Assembly: GCA_014284505.1 (NCBI GenBank)
Contig: JAAFYY010000001.1
Location: 8,481,845 to 8,545,844 of the forward strand
Direction of reading: 5' to 3'
DNA length: 64,000 nt
Source of the DNA: Streptacidiphilus sp. 4-A2
GTDB lineage: Bacteria; Actinomycetota; Actinomycetes; Streptomycetales; Streptomycetaceae
The translations under genes and the position numbers were made by a program. Of this stretch, positions 51,908 through 61,709 are shown piece by piece; within the stretch, counting starts at the first letter, position 1, and every line of letters begins with the position of its first letter. Below the pieces are notes generated by a model that saw only the letters and a program-made list of their open reading frames with translations, had not been told where the DNA came from and ran no database searches.

Positions 51908-52755
51908 GGCTTCGCTGCGGCCCGCAGGGCGCGACGGGCGTCGGGGTCGGCGCGGCGGAAGCCGTGGAAGTGACCGGGGTGGTACAGGTGCGAGCGGGTG
52001 CCGGTGGCCGACAGCGCCGGGCCGACCAGGAACAGCGTGTGCTTCCACAGCTTGTGTTCCTTGACCTGCGCCTCGAGCGTCTCCAGCGTGCCGTAAAGCA
52101 CCAACTCGTCCGGCCAGGTGGCCTGGTAGGCGATCACCACCGGGGTGTCCGCCGGATAACCGCCCTCGGTCAGCTCCTCCACCAGCTGCTTGGCCCGCGC
52201 CGCGGACAGGAACAGCGCCATGGTGGTGCCGTGCCGGGCGAAGTCCCGCACCTCCTCGCCGGGCGGCATCGGGGTCTTGCCGCCGCCGAGCCGGGTGAGG
52301 ATCACGCTCTGCGCGACCTCCGGGATGGTCAGCTCGCGCTGGGCGATGGCGGCGACGGCCGAGAACGAGGAGACCCCGGGCACGATCTCGGTGTCCAGGC
52401 CCAGCTCCCGGCAGCGGTCCAGCTGCTCCTGCACCGCGCCCCACAGCGAGGGGTCGCCGGAGTGGATCCGGGCCACCGTGCGGCCCTCGGCGGCGGCGCG
52501 CTGGTACACCGCCAGCACGTCCTCCATCGCGATCAGCGAGGAGTCCAGGATCTCGGCGTCCGCGCGGGCGTGCTCCAGCACCTCCGCCTGGACCAGGCTG
52601 GCCGCCCAGATCACGGTGTCGGCCGCGGCGATCGCCCGGGCCGCACGGAAGGTCAGCAGGTCGGCGGCGCCCGGCCCGGCGCCCACGAAGGTCACCTTGC
52701 CGACCCGCTGTCCCTCGTTCCGGTCGGTCTCCGCCGCCTGGCCGGATGTGCTCAC
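51904..52755 (-). CDS. cobM: Precorrin-4 C11-methyltransferase
   Basis: An intact 283-residue SAM-dependent methyltransferase. Motifs are VTFVGAGPGAADLLTFRAAR, IHSGDPSLWGAVQEQLDRC (GDPS substrate loop), VPGVSSFSAVAAIAQRELTI and LTRLGGGKTPMPPGEEVRDF. The end is rich in His (HLYHPGHFHGFRRADPDA). GTG 52755 overlaps the cobI stop, and an upstream in-frame extension would run into cobI. Confidence 0.95.
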   Translation of the reverse strand: MSTSGQAAETDRNEGQRVGKVTFVGAGPGAADLLTFRAARAIAAADTVIWAASLVQAEVLEHARADAEILDSSLIAMEDVLAVYQRAAAEGRTVARIHSGDPSLWGAVQEQLDRCRELGLDTEIVPGVSSFSAVAAIAQRELTIPEVAQSVILTRLGGGKTPMPPGEEVRDFARHGTTMALFLSAARAKQLVEELTEGGYPADTPVVIAYQATWPDELVLYGTLETLEAQVKEHKLWKHTLFLVGPALSATGTRSHLYHPGHFHGFRRADPDARRALRAAAKP

Positions 52756-53500
52756 AGCTTGCCTCCGCGAGTGGTGCGGACCGCCGGGGCGATCAGGGTG
52801 GACAGATAGGGCAGCGGGCCGTCCAGCGGCTCGGCGGCCGGGCGGATCCGCTCGTCGGGCAGGCCCAGCGAGGCCCCCAGACCGCGTTGCCGTCGCGCCC
52901 GGAGTCGGCCAGGAGCCGGACAACCTCGGCCGCGTGCCGGCCGAACTTGTAGGCGACGACGGTGCCGGGGCCCGCCAGGGCGTCCCGGAGCGTCTCGGAG
53001 CCGGCCGTCACCGGCACCAGCGTCAGCGGCTCGGTGCCCTCGGCCAGCACCGTGCCGCTGCGCGCGGCCAGGTCCTGCATCGCGGTGATGCCGGGGACGG
53101 TCTCCACCACCAGCCCGGGCACCAGCGCGGTGAGGGTCTGCGCGAGATAGGTGAAGGTCGAGTAGACATTGGGGTCGCCGATGGTGGCGAAGGCCACCAG
53201 CGGGTGGGTGCGCAGGAGTTCGGCCACCCGGGCGCCGGCCGCATCCCAGGCGGCCTCCCGGCGGGCGCGGTCCTGCCGCTCGTTCAGGGCGAAGACGACC
53301 CGCTCGACCTTGGCCGCGGCCGCGTGGTGCAGCACGGTCGCCTCGGCCCGGCCGGTCTCACCGCTGTCCAGCACCGGGACCACCACCACCGACGCCTCGG
53401 TGAGCAGCCGCACGGCCTTGACGGTGACCAGCTCCGGGTCACCGGGGCCCATGCCCAGGCCCACCAGTCGCGGACCCTTCGCCACCGGGTCGGGGCTCAC
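52752..53500 (-). CDS. cobI: Precorrin-2 C20-methyltransferase
   Basis: First structural gene of the operon, about 249 residues. SAM-methyltransferase motifs are LVGLGMGPGDPELVTVKAVR, FATIGDPNVYSTFTYLAQTL, TVPGITAMQDLAARSGTVLA and GTVVAYKFGRHAAEVV. One break near 52880 precedes LPDERIRPAAEPLDGPLPYL and the stop. I chose GTG 53500 (VSPDPVAKGPRLVG) because it overlaps the stop of a 17-codon leader ORF as GTGA, like the other junctions here. Confidence 0.9.
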
Positions 53501-53550
53501 CGAGCGGCCGCGAAGGCAGTCAGGTCGGGCAGGGGCGCGGCACAGCGCAT
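53497..53550 (-). CDS. 17-residue leader ORF between riboswitch and cobI
   Basis: ATG 53550 opens MRCAAPLPDLTAFAAAR, and its TGA overlaps the cobI GTG (GTGA), the same coupling used through the operon. It begins about 35 nt after the riboswitch core. It could be a coupling leader peptide, or the true N-terminus of CobI if an indel separates them; neither can be decided from sequence. Confidence 0.45.
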   Translation of the reverse strand: MRCAAPLPDLTAFAAAR

Positions 53551-53584
53551 GGCGGCAGTCCTCACTCGGGGTCCGCGCCCCGGA

Positions 53585-53705
53585 TCGTGGTAACGGCGGC
53601 CAGAGTTCCTGGCTCCCGGGCCGGCTCGGGCGGCTGCCCGGCCGACCGGTGACAGTGGCGGGACCGCGCCGGAATCGCACCGGACTTCCTCATCAATGCC
53701 GCCGT
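53585..53705 (-). promoter_or_regulatory. Cobalamin riboswitch
   Basis: On the minus strand the conserved core appears in order: GAGGAAGTCCGGTGCGATTC, CGGCGCGGTCCCGCCACTGT, then after a GC-rich arm the B12 box AGCCAGGAACTC (complement of 53603-53614). This is the adenosylcobalamin riboswitch. It precedes cobI and should shut the operon down when cobalamin is plentiful, at the level of termination or ribosome access. The 5' edge is approximate. Confidence 0.92.
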
Positions 53706-53782
53706 ATCAGGCCAGGAATCCCACCACGCCCGCGCGGGGCAGTCAACCGGAGGCCGTGTGTCCTGTCACACGTCGTGCCCTG

Positions 53783-55070
53783 TCAGGCGTCACGCGGTCC
53801 CACCAGCGAGCGGACCGCCCCGCGCAGCCGGTGCCGCCGGGCCGGCCGAGCGGACCACGGCCGAGAGCGCGGGCAGCGGGTCGTCCACCGCCGTCCAGCC
53901 GAGCTCCCGCAGTCTGCCGCCGGCCCGCGGCGGCGGCCCGGACCGGCCGGTGGGCAACTGCGCCGAGCGGTGCCCGCGCCGGGCGGCGACCCGGGCCGGG
54001 GCGTCCAGGATCTCCACGGTGAAGCTGCGGCCGTCCAGTTGCCCGCCGCTGGGGACGGCGCGGCCGGTGAGGTCCAGGTGCAGCGCGCGGACCAGGTCGA
54101 TCCCGGGGCCGGTCTCGAACAGCCGGAACTGCGCGCCCAGCCGGGGGTTGAAGTCCAGCAGCTTGTAGCGGCCGTCGCGGCGGTCGAACCGCCAGTCCAG
54201 GTCGCAGATGCCGTGGAAGCCGACGGCGCGGCAGAACCGGGCGCTCTCCTCGGCGAGTTCCGGGTTCGCGGTGCTGTAGGCGTGTGCGGTGACCCCGCCG
54301 CGCGGCGGCCAGGCGCGGACCTTGACGCCGGTGAACACCAGCTCGCGGCCGGCCCGTTCGTCGTCGGCCCGGCCGTCGCCGCAGTAGAGGTGGGCGATCC
54401 AGTCCTCGCAGTGCTCCATCGGCAGGTACTCCTGGAGCAGCACCCGGGGCATGGCCGCCCGGTCCCAGCCCTCGGCCAGCCGGGTCAGCGCGGCCCGGTC
54501 CGGCAGCAGGGTGGTCGAGCCGACCGCCGGATCGCTGAGCCGGGAGTACGGGTCGGCGTTCTTGGCCACGATCGGGAAGAGCAACTCGTCCGCGGCCGCC
54601 TCCAGTTCCCGGTGGGAGCCGGGCAGTACCGAGCGCGGGGTGGCCACCTGGTGTTCCAGGCACAGCTGGTGCAGCGACTGCTTCCCGGCCAGCGCGCGCG
54701 GCAGCCCGGCGGCGACCGCCGGCATCAGCAGGTACGGGTCCAGCTCCGCGGCGTGTTCGGCGAGCAGTACGGCGGCCTCGTCGTCGGTGGGCAGGGCGAT
54801 GCACGGGCGGCCCTCGCGGGCGCGGATCCGCTCGCCGATCCGGGCCAGCCCGGCCAGCAGTTCGGCGGTCGGCTCGGCGCCGGTGGTGGGCCAGACACAG
54901 CGTCCGCGCAGATAGCGTGAGAGGGCCGCCGGGGTGGCCCGGTCCTCGGTGATGGCGTAGACCGGCACCCCGGCCCGGCCCAGACTGCGGATGGCACCGA
55001 CCCCCCCGTGGTGCAGCGGATAGTGGCCGATCTTCACAACCAGTACCGGTGTGCGTGGATCCAGGCCCAT
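53783..55070 (-). CDS. ATP-grasp ligase-like protein
   Basis: About 430 residues. The pre-ATP-grasp part starts PVLVVKIGHYPLHHGGVGAI, followed by LPTDDEAAVLLAEHAAELDP and KQSLHQLCLEHQVATP. The ATP-grasp core shows ELLFPIVAKNADPY, LLQEYLPMEHCEDWIAHLY, FHGICDLDWRFDR and KLLDFNPRLGAQFRLFE (metal-binding D-x-N-x-R). It resembles D-aspartate ligase/carboxylate-amine ligase types. Near 53835 a break gives the likelier end RLRGAVRSLVGPRDA. The start is taken at ATG 55070 (MGLDPRTP). It faces away from the polysaccharide-type genes and lies just upstream of the cob riboswitch on the same strand, so it probably belongs to the former. Confidence 0.82.
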
Positions 55071-55691
55071 GTCCAAGGCAGCCCCCCTGCTCGGTCCCCT
55101 GCGGTCCGCCTGCTCGGTTACCGCGGCGCGGCCGGGGCCGCGGACCCGGTCCGTGCGCTCCATCATGCCCGGGCCGGGCCGGACCGACCGGATTTCGCCG
55201 ACACCGGGCCGTCGGGACGGTGAATCCGGTCGATCCCATGACATCAGGGCCTTTCCGTAGCAGCATGGACCGCGGGTGCGGTGCGGCTGATCTGTCGTCA
55301 CCATGCCTTGCGGCAGGTCCCGTTCACGGTCGGCAGCCGGGGCGGACGACCGGCTTCCGGTTGAGATTCCTGTTGGTAGGGAGGGTAAAGGCGTTGTCGA
55401 GGGTGCTGATTTGCGCCGAATCGGGAATTCGGGCGGGCGCTGCCGCGAAATCCCTTACACGGGCTGTCGGCCCCCGGTACCGTTCCTATTGATGGGAGCC
55501 GGCGGCCGAGGGGAGCGGAATCCGCGTGGGGCGGGCTCCCGTGATCATTTCCCGTGATCATCCTTCTGATGATCACTCTCTTTGCGCGGTCTCTCAGGCG
55601 AGTGGGCACGTACCGGTCCGGAGAAATGTGACGCGAAGGCAGGGGACCTCTGCGGGTCGATAACTGGGGAGCGGACCGCAGAGTAGTTGTC
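55071..55691. other. 621-bp intergenic region between the ATP-grasp gene and the polysaccharide-type genes
   Basis: No convincing gene is seen; several frames are open but lack protein-like composition. From about 55550 onward GC content falls well below the flanks. The region should hold divergent promoters. Confidence 0.5.
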
Positions 55692-55904
55692 ATGACCGAA
55701 CATACGGACGTTCGAATGTCGCGGCTGGCTGCCGTGGGGGGAACCGAGGTGCCGTTCATGAATGTGCCTGTGTCCAACACTGTGGAACTGCCCACCGGCG
55801 CAACCGGTGTGGCCGGTGTCGTGGAACACGACATTGAACACGACATTGTCGGAAGCGACTTCGCGGGTCGGGAGCTCGCGGGCAGCGGCCGCGCGAGCGC
55901 GTGA
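55692..55904 (+). CDS. 70-residue ORF coupled to a GT2 gene
   Basis: ATG 55692 opens MTEHTDVRMSRLAAVGGTEV and ends SDFAGRELAGSGRASA; its TGA overlaps the next gene's GTG as GTGA. It contains a repeated EHDIEHDI segment (DNA GAACACGACATT twice). Base composition is less GC-rich than neighbours. No family is recognised, and it has neither signal peptide nor TM. Internal ATGs at 55716 and 55758 are alternative starts. The coupling to the glycosyltransferase is the main support. Confidence 0.5.
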   Translation: MTEHTDVRMSRLAAVGGTEVPFMNVPVSNTVELPTGATGVAGVVEHDIEHDIVGSDFAGRELAGSGRASA

Positions 55905-56679
55905 CCGCGGCCGGGCGCTGGGCCGGGGATCCGGCCGGGGATCCGGCCGGGGAGGAGTCCGCGCGGCCGCCCAGGGCCGGGGAGTCCCCGCGCGGGACGG
56001 TCAGCCTGATCGTCCCGGCCCGCAACGAGGCCGCCAACATCGGCTGGGTGCTCAACCGCATCCCCGACTGCGTGGACGAGGTGATCCTGGTCGACGGGGA
56101 ATCCACCGACGCCACCCTGGAGATGGCCCGGGCCACCCTGCCGTCGCTGCGGGTGGTGCCGCAGCAGGGGCCCGGCAAGGGCAGCGCGCTGCGCACCGGC
56201 TTCCTCGCCGCCAAGGGCGACTACATCGTGATGATCGACGCCGACGGCTCCATGTCGCCGCGCGAGATACCCCGCTACATCCACTTCCTGGAAAGCGGCT
56301 TCGACCTGGTCAAGGGCTCCCGGTTCACCGGGGGCGGCGGCTCGCTGGACATCACCACGCTGCGCCGGATGGGCAACCGGGGCCTGCTCGCCCTGGTCAA
56401 CGTGATGTACCAGAGCACCCTGACCGACCTCTGCTACGGCTTCGTCGCCTTCAACCGCAATGTGCTGGACCGGCTCGACCTCCAGTCCTCCGGATTCGAG
56501 ATCGAGACCGAGATCACCGTCCGGGCGCTGCTCGCCGGGCTGCGGGTGGCCGAGGTGCCGACCCTCGAACTCCCGCGCCGCACCGGCCAGTCCAACCTGC
56601 GGACCTTCCGCGACGGGCACCGGGTGCTGCGCACCCTGCTGCGTGAGCGCAACGGACGGCCGCTGGGGCGGGCCGGTGA
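55901..56679 (+). CDS. GT2 glycosyltransferase (polyprenyl-P transferase type)
   Basis: About 260 residues. GT-A features are TVSLIVPARNEAANIGWVLN, EVILVDGESTDATLEMARAT, GKGSALRTGFLAAKGDYIVM and IDADGSMSPREIPRYI, which includes the D-x-D metal site. FDLVKGSRFTGGGGSLDITT and LCYGFVAFNRNVLDRL follow. This is close to dolichol/polyprenyl-phosphate sugar synthases and lacks C-terminal TM spans. GTG 55901 overlaps the small ORF. A break near 56660 leads to TGA 56679, overlapping the next GTG. Confidence 0.87.
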
Positions 56680-58024
56680 AGCAGACCGCGATGCGGCCGC
56701 CGCTCCCGGCGGCCGCACCCGGACCGCCGCTGCGGCTCGACCCCGACCAGGCCCCGATCGAGGTGGCCGAACTGGAACTCGGCGGCCGGCAGCCCGAGTT
56801 ACGACGGGTCGGTGAGCCGGGGGCGGTCCCGCCCGGGCAGGTGCTGGCCCTGGCCCGGGTCGGCGGACGCCCGGTGGGGCTGGTGCAGGCCGCCGTCGGA
56901 CCCGACGACGACCCGGCGCAGGTTCTGGCCGAGGCCGCCCGCCGCGAGCTCGGCCCGGACCTGCTCGGCGCCGCGGAACCGGGCGCCGCGAAGGAGCCGG
57001 CCGAGCCCGCCGCCGAGCCCTACGCGCCGCTGACACCGTGGTGATCGCCACCGGGAGCGGCCCGAACTGCTGGCCCGCTGCCTGGACTCGGTCGCCGCAC
57101 TGCGCTACCCGCGGACCGAGGTGGTGGTGGTCGACAAAACCCGGTCACCGACGCCAAGCACCCTGATCCGCGGCCTACGCGGACCGGTGCGCTATGTCCG
57201 GAACCGGTCCGCGGCCTCGCCGCCGCCCAAACGCGTGGCCGAGGCCCTCGGCGAGATCACCGCCTTCACCGACGCGAGTGGTGATCGACCGACTGGCTGC
57301 GCGCCCTGGGGGCTTCGCCCGACCCGAGCGGCACCCGGGCCGACCCCGGATCGGCTGCGTCACCGGGCTGATCCTGCCCGCCCGGCTGCGCACCCGCACC
57401 CAGGTCACGCTGGAGGCCCACGGCGGCTTCACCAAGGGCTTCCGGCGCCGCTCCTGGCGGCTGGACCAGCCGCCACCGGACGAGCCGCTGTTCCCGTTCA
57501 CCGGACGCTTCGGCTCCGGCGCCAATATGGCCTTCCGCACCCAGGCACTGCGCGACCTCGGCGGCTTCGACCCGGCCACCGGCACCGGCACCCCGGCCAG
57601 GGGCGGCGACGACCTGCTCTCCTTCTTCCGGGCCGTGGTCAACGGCCACCACCTGGTCTACCAGCCGGAAGCCCTGGTCTGGCACCACCGGGACCGCCCG
57701 GAGGACCTCGACAACCAGGCGTACGGCTACGGCGCAGGCCTCGGCGCCTATCTGACCGCCGCCGTCGCCCGGGAGCCGCGGATGCTGCCCGCGCTGCTGC
57801 GCCGCCTGCCCGGCGGCGTCCGCTACGCGCTGCGCAGCACCGGGGCCCGCCCCGAACCCTCCGGCCCGGACGGGGGCGCGGCGCAGCCCGCCCACGCCTG
57901 GCCCGAGCGGCTGTCCCGGCTCCAGCGCCGGGGCCTGCTGTACGGCCCGGTCGGCTATCTGCGCAGCCGACGCCTGGTCCATGGAACACCACTGCCCTGG
58001 GAGGCGCCCCACCATGGTCACTGA
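56676..58024 (+). CDS. Second GT2 glycosyltransferase with N-terminal extension
   Basis: About 450 residues. The first ~115 form an extension (PIEVAELELGGRQPELRRVG, LALARVGGRPVGLVQAAVGP). The GT-A domain follows: VVIATGSGPELLARCLDSVA, LRYPRTEVVVVDKTRSPTPS, a damaged metal-site region near 57280, then GGFTKGFRRRSWRLDQPPPD, GSGANMAFRTQALRDLGGFD and GGDDLLSFFRAVVNGHHLVY (ED-type catalytic loop). It ends WEAPHHGH. Breaks lie near 57040, 57070 and 57265-57300. It probably adds a sugar during polymer assembly. Its stop overlaps the next gene's start. Confidence 0.83.
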
Positions 58025-59219
58025 CCAGCGGATCCGACCCCGCCCGCCCGCAGTGGAACTGCACGCGGTGCTGGAGCGGCTGGTCGCCGCCGCGACAGCG
58101 GGCAGGCGCTGGACGCCTTCCTGCACGCCGCCGGGGCCGCGCAGATCGTGGCCGACCGGCTCCAGGGCACCTCCGCCCTGCCGGTGCACCCGCAGCTGCG
58201 GCTGCTGCCGCCGCGCGGCGGGCTCGGGATGCTGCGCCGGCTGCTGGAGACCTCGGCCACGGCCGTGCGCGGCAGGCTCGGCCTGTCCGAATGGCATGTA
58301 CTGCTGCGCGACCTCGCCAATGTGCTGGCCGAGGCCGTGCTCGGGACACCGAGGAGGACGCCGCCGGGATCCTGCTCAGCGTCCGCACCGCGGTGGAGGA
58401 CCTGCGCTCCGGTGTGCCGCCGCACACCGCGCGGCTGCTGGAGGGCGCGCTGCTGCACGACCCTCCAGCTTCCGCGAGCTCGACCTGCGCCCGGAGGACG
58501 TGGTCGCCCTCGCCGGGCGCTTCGCCGAGCTCCACCCCGACCGCGAACGCCCGCTGCTGGTGCTCGGCCTGCGCTCGTCCGGCGGCTATCTGGCGCCGCT
58601 GCTGGCCGCCGCGCTCGGACGGCTTGAGTACCAGCACGTGGTGGCCAGGACCACCAGGCCCGGCGGCCCGCTGCTGCCGGAGGAGCCCCGGCTGCCGGAC
58701 TCGCTGCGCCGGGTCGGCGGCCTGGTCGTCCTGCTCGGCGGCCCGCCCCGGACCGGGGCGGCCATGGCCTCGGTGGCCGCGCGGTTCGTCGACGCCGGCT
58801 TCGCGCCGGCCCGGATAGTCCCGGCCTACCCGGCGCTGAGCGACGACACCCCGCAGCCGCGGCTGCTCCAGCGCTACCCGGCGGCGGTGCTGCCCGCCTC
58901 GCGCTGGCGGATCAACCGGCTGCTGGACTCCGACGGGCTGGCCGACGCCGTCACCCGGCTGCTGCCCGACGGCACCGACCTGCTGTCGCTGGACGACCTC
59001 AGCGAGCCCGCCGCGCCCGGGGGACGCGGCCACCGGCAGGTCGAGTTCACCGCCGAGGTCGCCGAGCCGGGCGGGGAGCGCCGCACCCTGCGGCTCACCG
59101 CCCGCGGGCTGCCGCTCGGCCTGGAACCGCCGACCGCGCCGGGCGATCTGGGCGTGGTCGACGGAATCCTCATCGGCGGCCGGTCCGGGCAGCGGATACT
59201 GGCCGAGGGCGGCAGCTGA
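58014..59219 (+). CDS. Phosphoribosyltransferase-like protein
   Basis: About 405 residues after joining frames (breaks near 58105, 58347 and 58462). The N-terminal ~150 residues are helical (LRLLPPRGGLGMLRRLLETS, DLRSGVPPHTARLLEGALLH). The central part looks like a PRTase fold: RPLLVLGLRSSGGYLAPLLA (first loop), GGLVVLLGGPPRTGAAMASV (PRPP-type loop) and flanking strands. A C-terminal domain of about 100 residues (HRQVEFTAEVAEPGGERRTL) is not recognised. Whether it transfers phosphoribose here is unknown. ATG 58014 overlaps the preceding stop, so it belongs to the operon. Confidence 0.65.
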   Translation: MVTDQRIRPRPPAVELHAVLERLVAAATAGRRWTPSCTPPGPRRSWPTGSRAPPPCRCTRSCGCCRRAAGSGCCAGCWRPRPRPCAAGSACPNGMYCCATSPMCWPRPCSGHRGGRRRDPAQRPHRGGGPALRCAAAHRAAAGGRAAARPSSFRELDLRPEDVVALAGRFAELHPDRERPLLVLGLRSSGGYLAPLLAAALGRLEYQHVVARTTRPGGPLLPEEPRLPDSLRRVGGLVVLLGGPPRTGAAMASVAARFVDAGFAPARIVPAYPALSDDTPQPRLLQRYPAAVLPASRWRINRLLDSDGLADAVTRLLPDGTDLLSLDDLSEPAAPGGRGHRQVEFTAEVAEPGGERRTLRLTARGLPLGLEPPTAPGDLGVVDGILIGGRSGQRILAEGGS

Positions 59220-59274
59220 GCGGCGCTGCGTCGGGGGCTGGCCCGGAAGGGCTCAGCGGGGGGGCCGATCCGAG

Positions 59275-60814
59275 GTGGGAAAGAGCCAGTACAGGACCGG
59301 AAACAGGAACCGGAACAGGATCGGGCGCGGGGCAGGGACGGAAGGGCGGGGGCCGGCCGCACGGCTGGCCCGGCTGCCGCTGGTGGGGCGCTTCCTCGGC
59401 GGCGACCCGCTGCTGCGCAACGGTGTGGTGCTGACCCTGGCCTCACTGGCGTCCTCGGTGCTCGGGGCCGCCTACTGGTCGGTGGTCGGCCCCGGCCTGC
59501 ACTACTCGATCAGCACCGTGGGCCGGAACTACTCGGCCGTGTCATGATGATGTTCCTCGGCGGGCTCTCCCAACTGAACCTCGCCGACGTGATGGTGCGT
59601 TTCGCCCCGCGGCCGGGCGGCGTACCAGGCGCATCGTCAGCCGCGCCTATCTGGCCTCGGTGCTGCTGGCGCTGCTGGTCTCGACCGGTTTCGTGCTGCT
59701 GATCCCCTGGCTGTCGCCCGGTCTGGGTTTTCTGCACACCCCGGGGATGGGCACCGCGTTCGTGGTCTCGGTGGTGGCCTACAGCATCTTCGTGCTCCAG
59801 GACGGGGTGCTCACCGGGCTGCGCCGGACCAACTGGGTGCTCGGCGAGCAGATGCTGTTCTCGGTCTCCAAGCTGGTCGCGGTGGCGCTGTTCGCGCTGT
59901 GCGCGCGCGGCTCCGGCATCCTGCTGTCCTGGGGGCTGGCCCTGCTGCTGGCGCTCGCCTACGTCAACATCCACCTCTTCGGCTTCGCCATCCCGGCCCG
60001 GGAGCGCGAGGTGAGCCGGATGGAGCGGCGGCCCTCCTGGGCCCGGGACGCCCGCCCCGGCGATGTCACCGGACTGCATCTGATCCCGATGGAGTCCACC
60101 CACGGCATGGTCCGCTTCACCGCCACCACCTATGTCGGCGACCTGTTCTGGCTGGCCGCGGCCACCCTGCCGCAGGTGCTGATCCTGGATACACTGGGGG
60201 CCAGGGACAGCGCGTATTTCTCCATCAGCTGGGTGATCACCACCATGCTGTATGTGATCAGCAGCAATATGGGCTCGTCGATCGTGGTCGAGTCGGCGGG
60301 CGACCCCCGGCGGCTGGCGCAGGCGGCGCGGACGGTGCTGCGCAGCACCGGAACGCTGCTGCTGGGCGGCGCCGCGGCGCTGGTCGCGGCGGCGCCGCTG
60401 GTGCTGCGGCTGTTCGGCGCGGACTACCCGGCGCACGCCGGCACGCTGCTGCGGCTGCTCGCGCTCTCCTCGGTGCCCAACCTGATCACCGCCACCGCTC
60501 TGGCGGCCTTCCGGGTGCGCCGCAGGGCCGGGATGGTGGTCCTGGTCTACGGCTCGCTCTGCGTCCTGGTGTTCGGGCTGTTCCAGCTGTTCGAGCCGGT
60601 CCTGGGGCTGGCCGGGATGGGCGCGGCCTGGCTGGTCACCCAGCTGCTGGTGGCCGGGGGACTGCTGCTGTTCCGCGACTCCTGGCTGCCGCGTACGCCC
60701 CGGGTGCGCCGCCCGCGATCCGGTCCGCCGTCCGGCGGCTCGGATCCCGACACCATCCGGCTGATGACGATTCCGCAGCAACGCCCCTGGGCGCGGGCGG
60801 AGGAGGAACACTGA
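59275..60814 (+). CDS. Polysaccharide flippase (Wzx/MATE-like)
   Basis: About 513 residues and about twelve TM spans, in the MOP superfamily that flips lipid-linked oligosaccharides. Visible are LRNGVVLTLASLASSVLGAA, GLSQLNLADVMVRFAPR, LLALLVSTGFVLLIPWLSPG, TATTYVGDLFWLAAATLPQV and LLRLLALSSVPNLITATALA. Breaks lie near 59543 and 59615. The N-terminus has a Gly/Asn/Arg-rich tail from GTG 59275, so the true start may be later. It follows the glycosyltransferases, as expected for export of a repeat unit. Confidence 0.85.
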
Positions 60815-60858
60815 ACGGGAAGCGCAGCCGGGGGACAGCGGAGCGAACGGGGACGGCG

Positions 60859-61678
60859 ATGGTGGCGACGGGCGAACGGGTACCGGTGGGGACACGGATA
60901 CCGGTGCTGCTCTACCACGCGGTGATGGACGACCCGCCCGACTGGATCGCCCGCTACACCGTGCGCCCCCGGGAGTTCACCGCGCAGCTGGACGCGATCC
61001 GGGACAGCGGCCGGACCCCGCTCACCGCGACCGGCCTGACCGAGGCGCTGGCCGGCCGGGCGCCGCTGCCCGAGCGCCCGGTGGTGATCACCATCGACGA
61101 CGGCTTCGCCGACCTGCCCGGCTTCACCGCCCCGGAGCTGGCCCGGCGCGGCCTGACTGCGACCGCCTATCTGACCACCGGCGCGCTCTCCGGCGACCCG
61201 CGCTGTCTGCTGCCCCCGCACCGATGATGACGGTCGGTCAGATCCAGGAGGTGGCCGACTGCGGCCTGGAGATAGGCGCGCACACGGTCACCCATCCGCA
61301 GCTGGACACCCTCTCCGCGGCCGCGGTCCGGCAGGAGCTGCGCAACCCGAAAGCGCTGCTGGAGGACATCCTGGGCACCCCGGTCCCGGCCTTCGCCTAC
61401 CCGCACGGCTACAACAGCCCGGCGGTGCGCAGGCTGGTCCGGGAGGCCGGCTACAGCTCGGCCACGGCCGTCCGCAACGCCCTCAGCTCCACCAGGGACG
61501 ACCCCTTCCGGATCGCCCGGCTGATGCTGAAGAACACCGACACCACCGCCGACCTGGCGTTCTGGCTGGCCGGACTGGGCGCCCCGGTCGCCCCCTACCC
61601 GGACCGGCTGCGCACCGTGGGCTGGCGGGTCTACCGCCGCTCCCGGCGCTGCTGCAGGGCCCCTCGTTCGCCGGGTGA
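60859..61678 (+). CDS. Polysaccharide deacetylase (NodB homology)
   Basis: About 272 residues. IPVLLYHAVMDDP, then the first metal motif VVITIDDGFADL (D-D), and, after a break near 61217, the HxxxH motif GAHTVTHPQLD and FAYPHGYNSPAVRRLVREAG. CE4 enzymes remove N-acetyl groups from glycan chains. No signal peptide is seen, so it may act on cytoplasmic or lipid-linked intermediates. A break near 61645 restores an end RRLLQGPSFAG and TGA 61678. It is convergent with the GH26 gene. Confidence 0.87.
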
Positions 61679-61709
61679 CGGCCGCGCCGCCTCACCCGGC
61701 CGCGCCGCC

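Noticed and set aside
53169..54920. 583-residue plus-strand open frame over cobI and the ATP-grasp gene
   Set aside because: It is antisense to the cobalamin riboswitch and conserved cob/ATP-grasp coding sequence, with no protein-like motifs.
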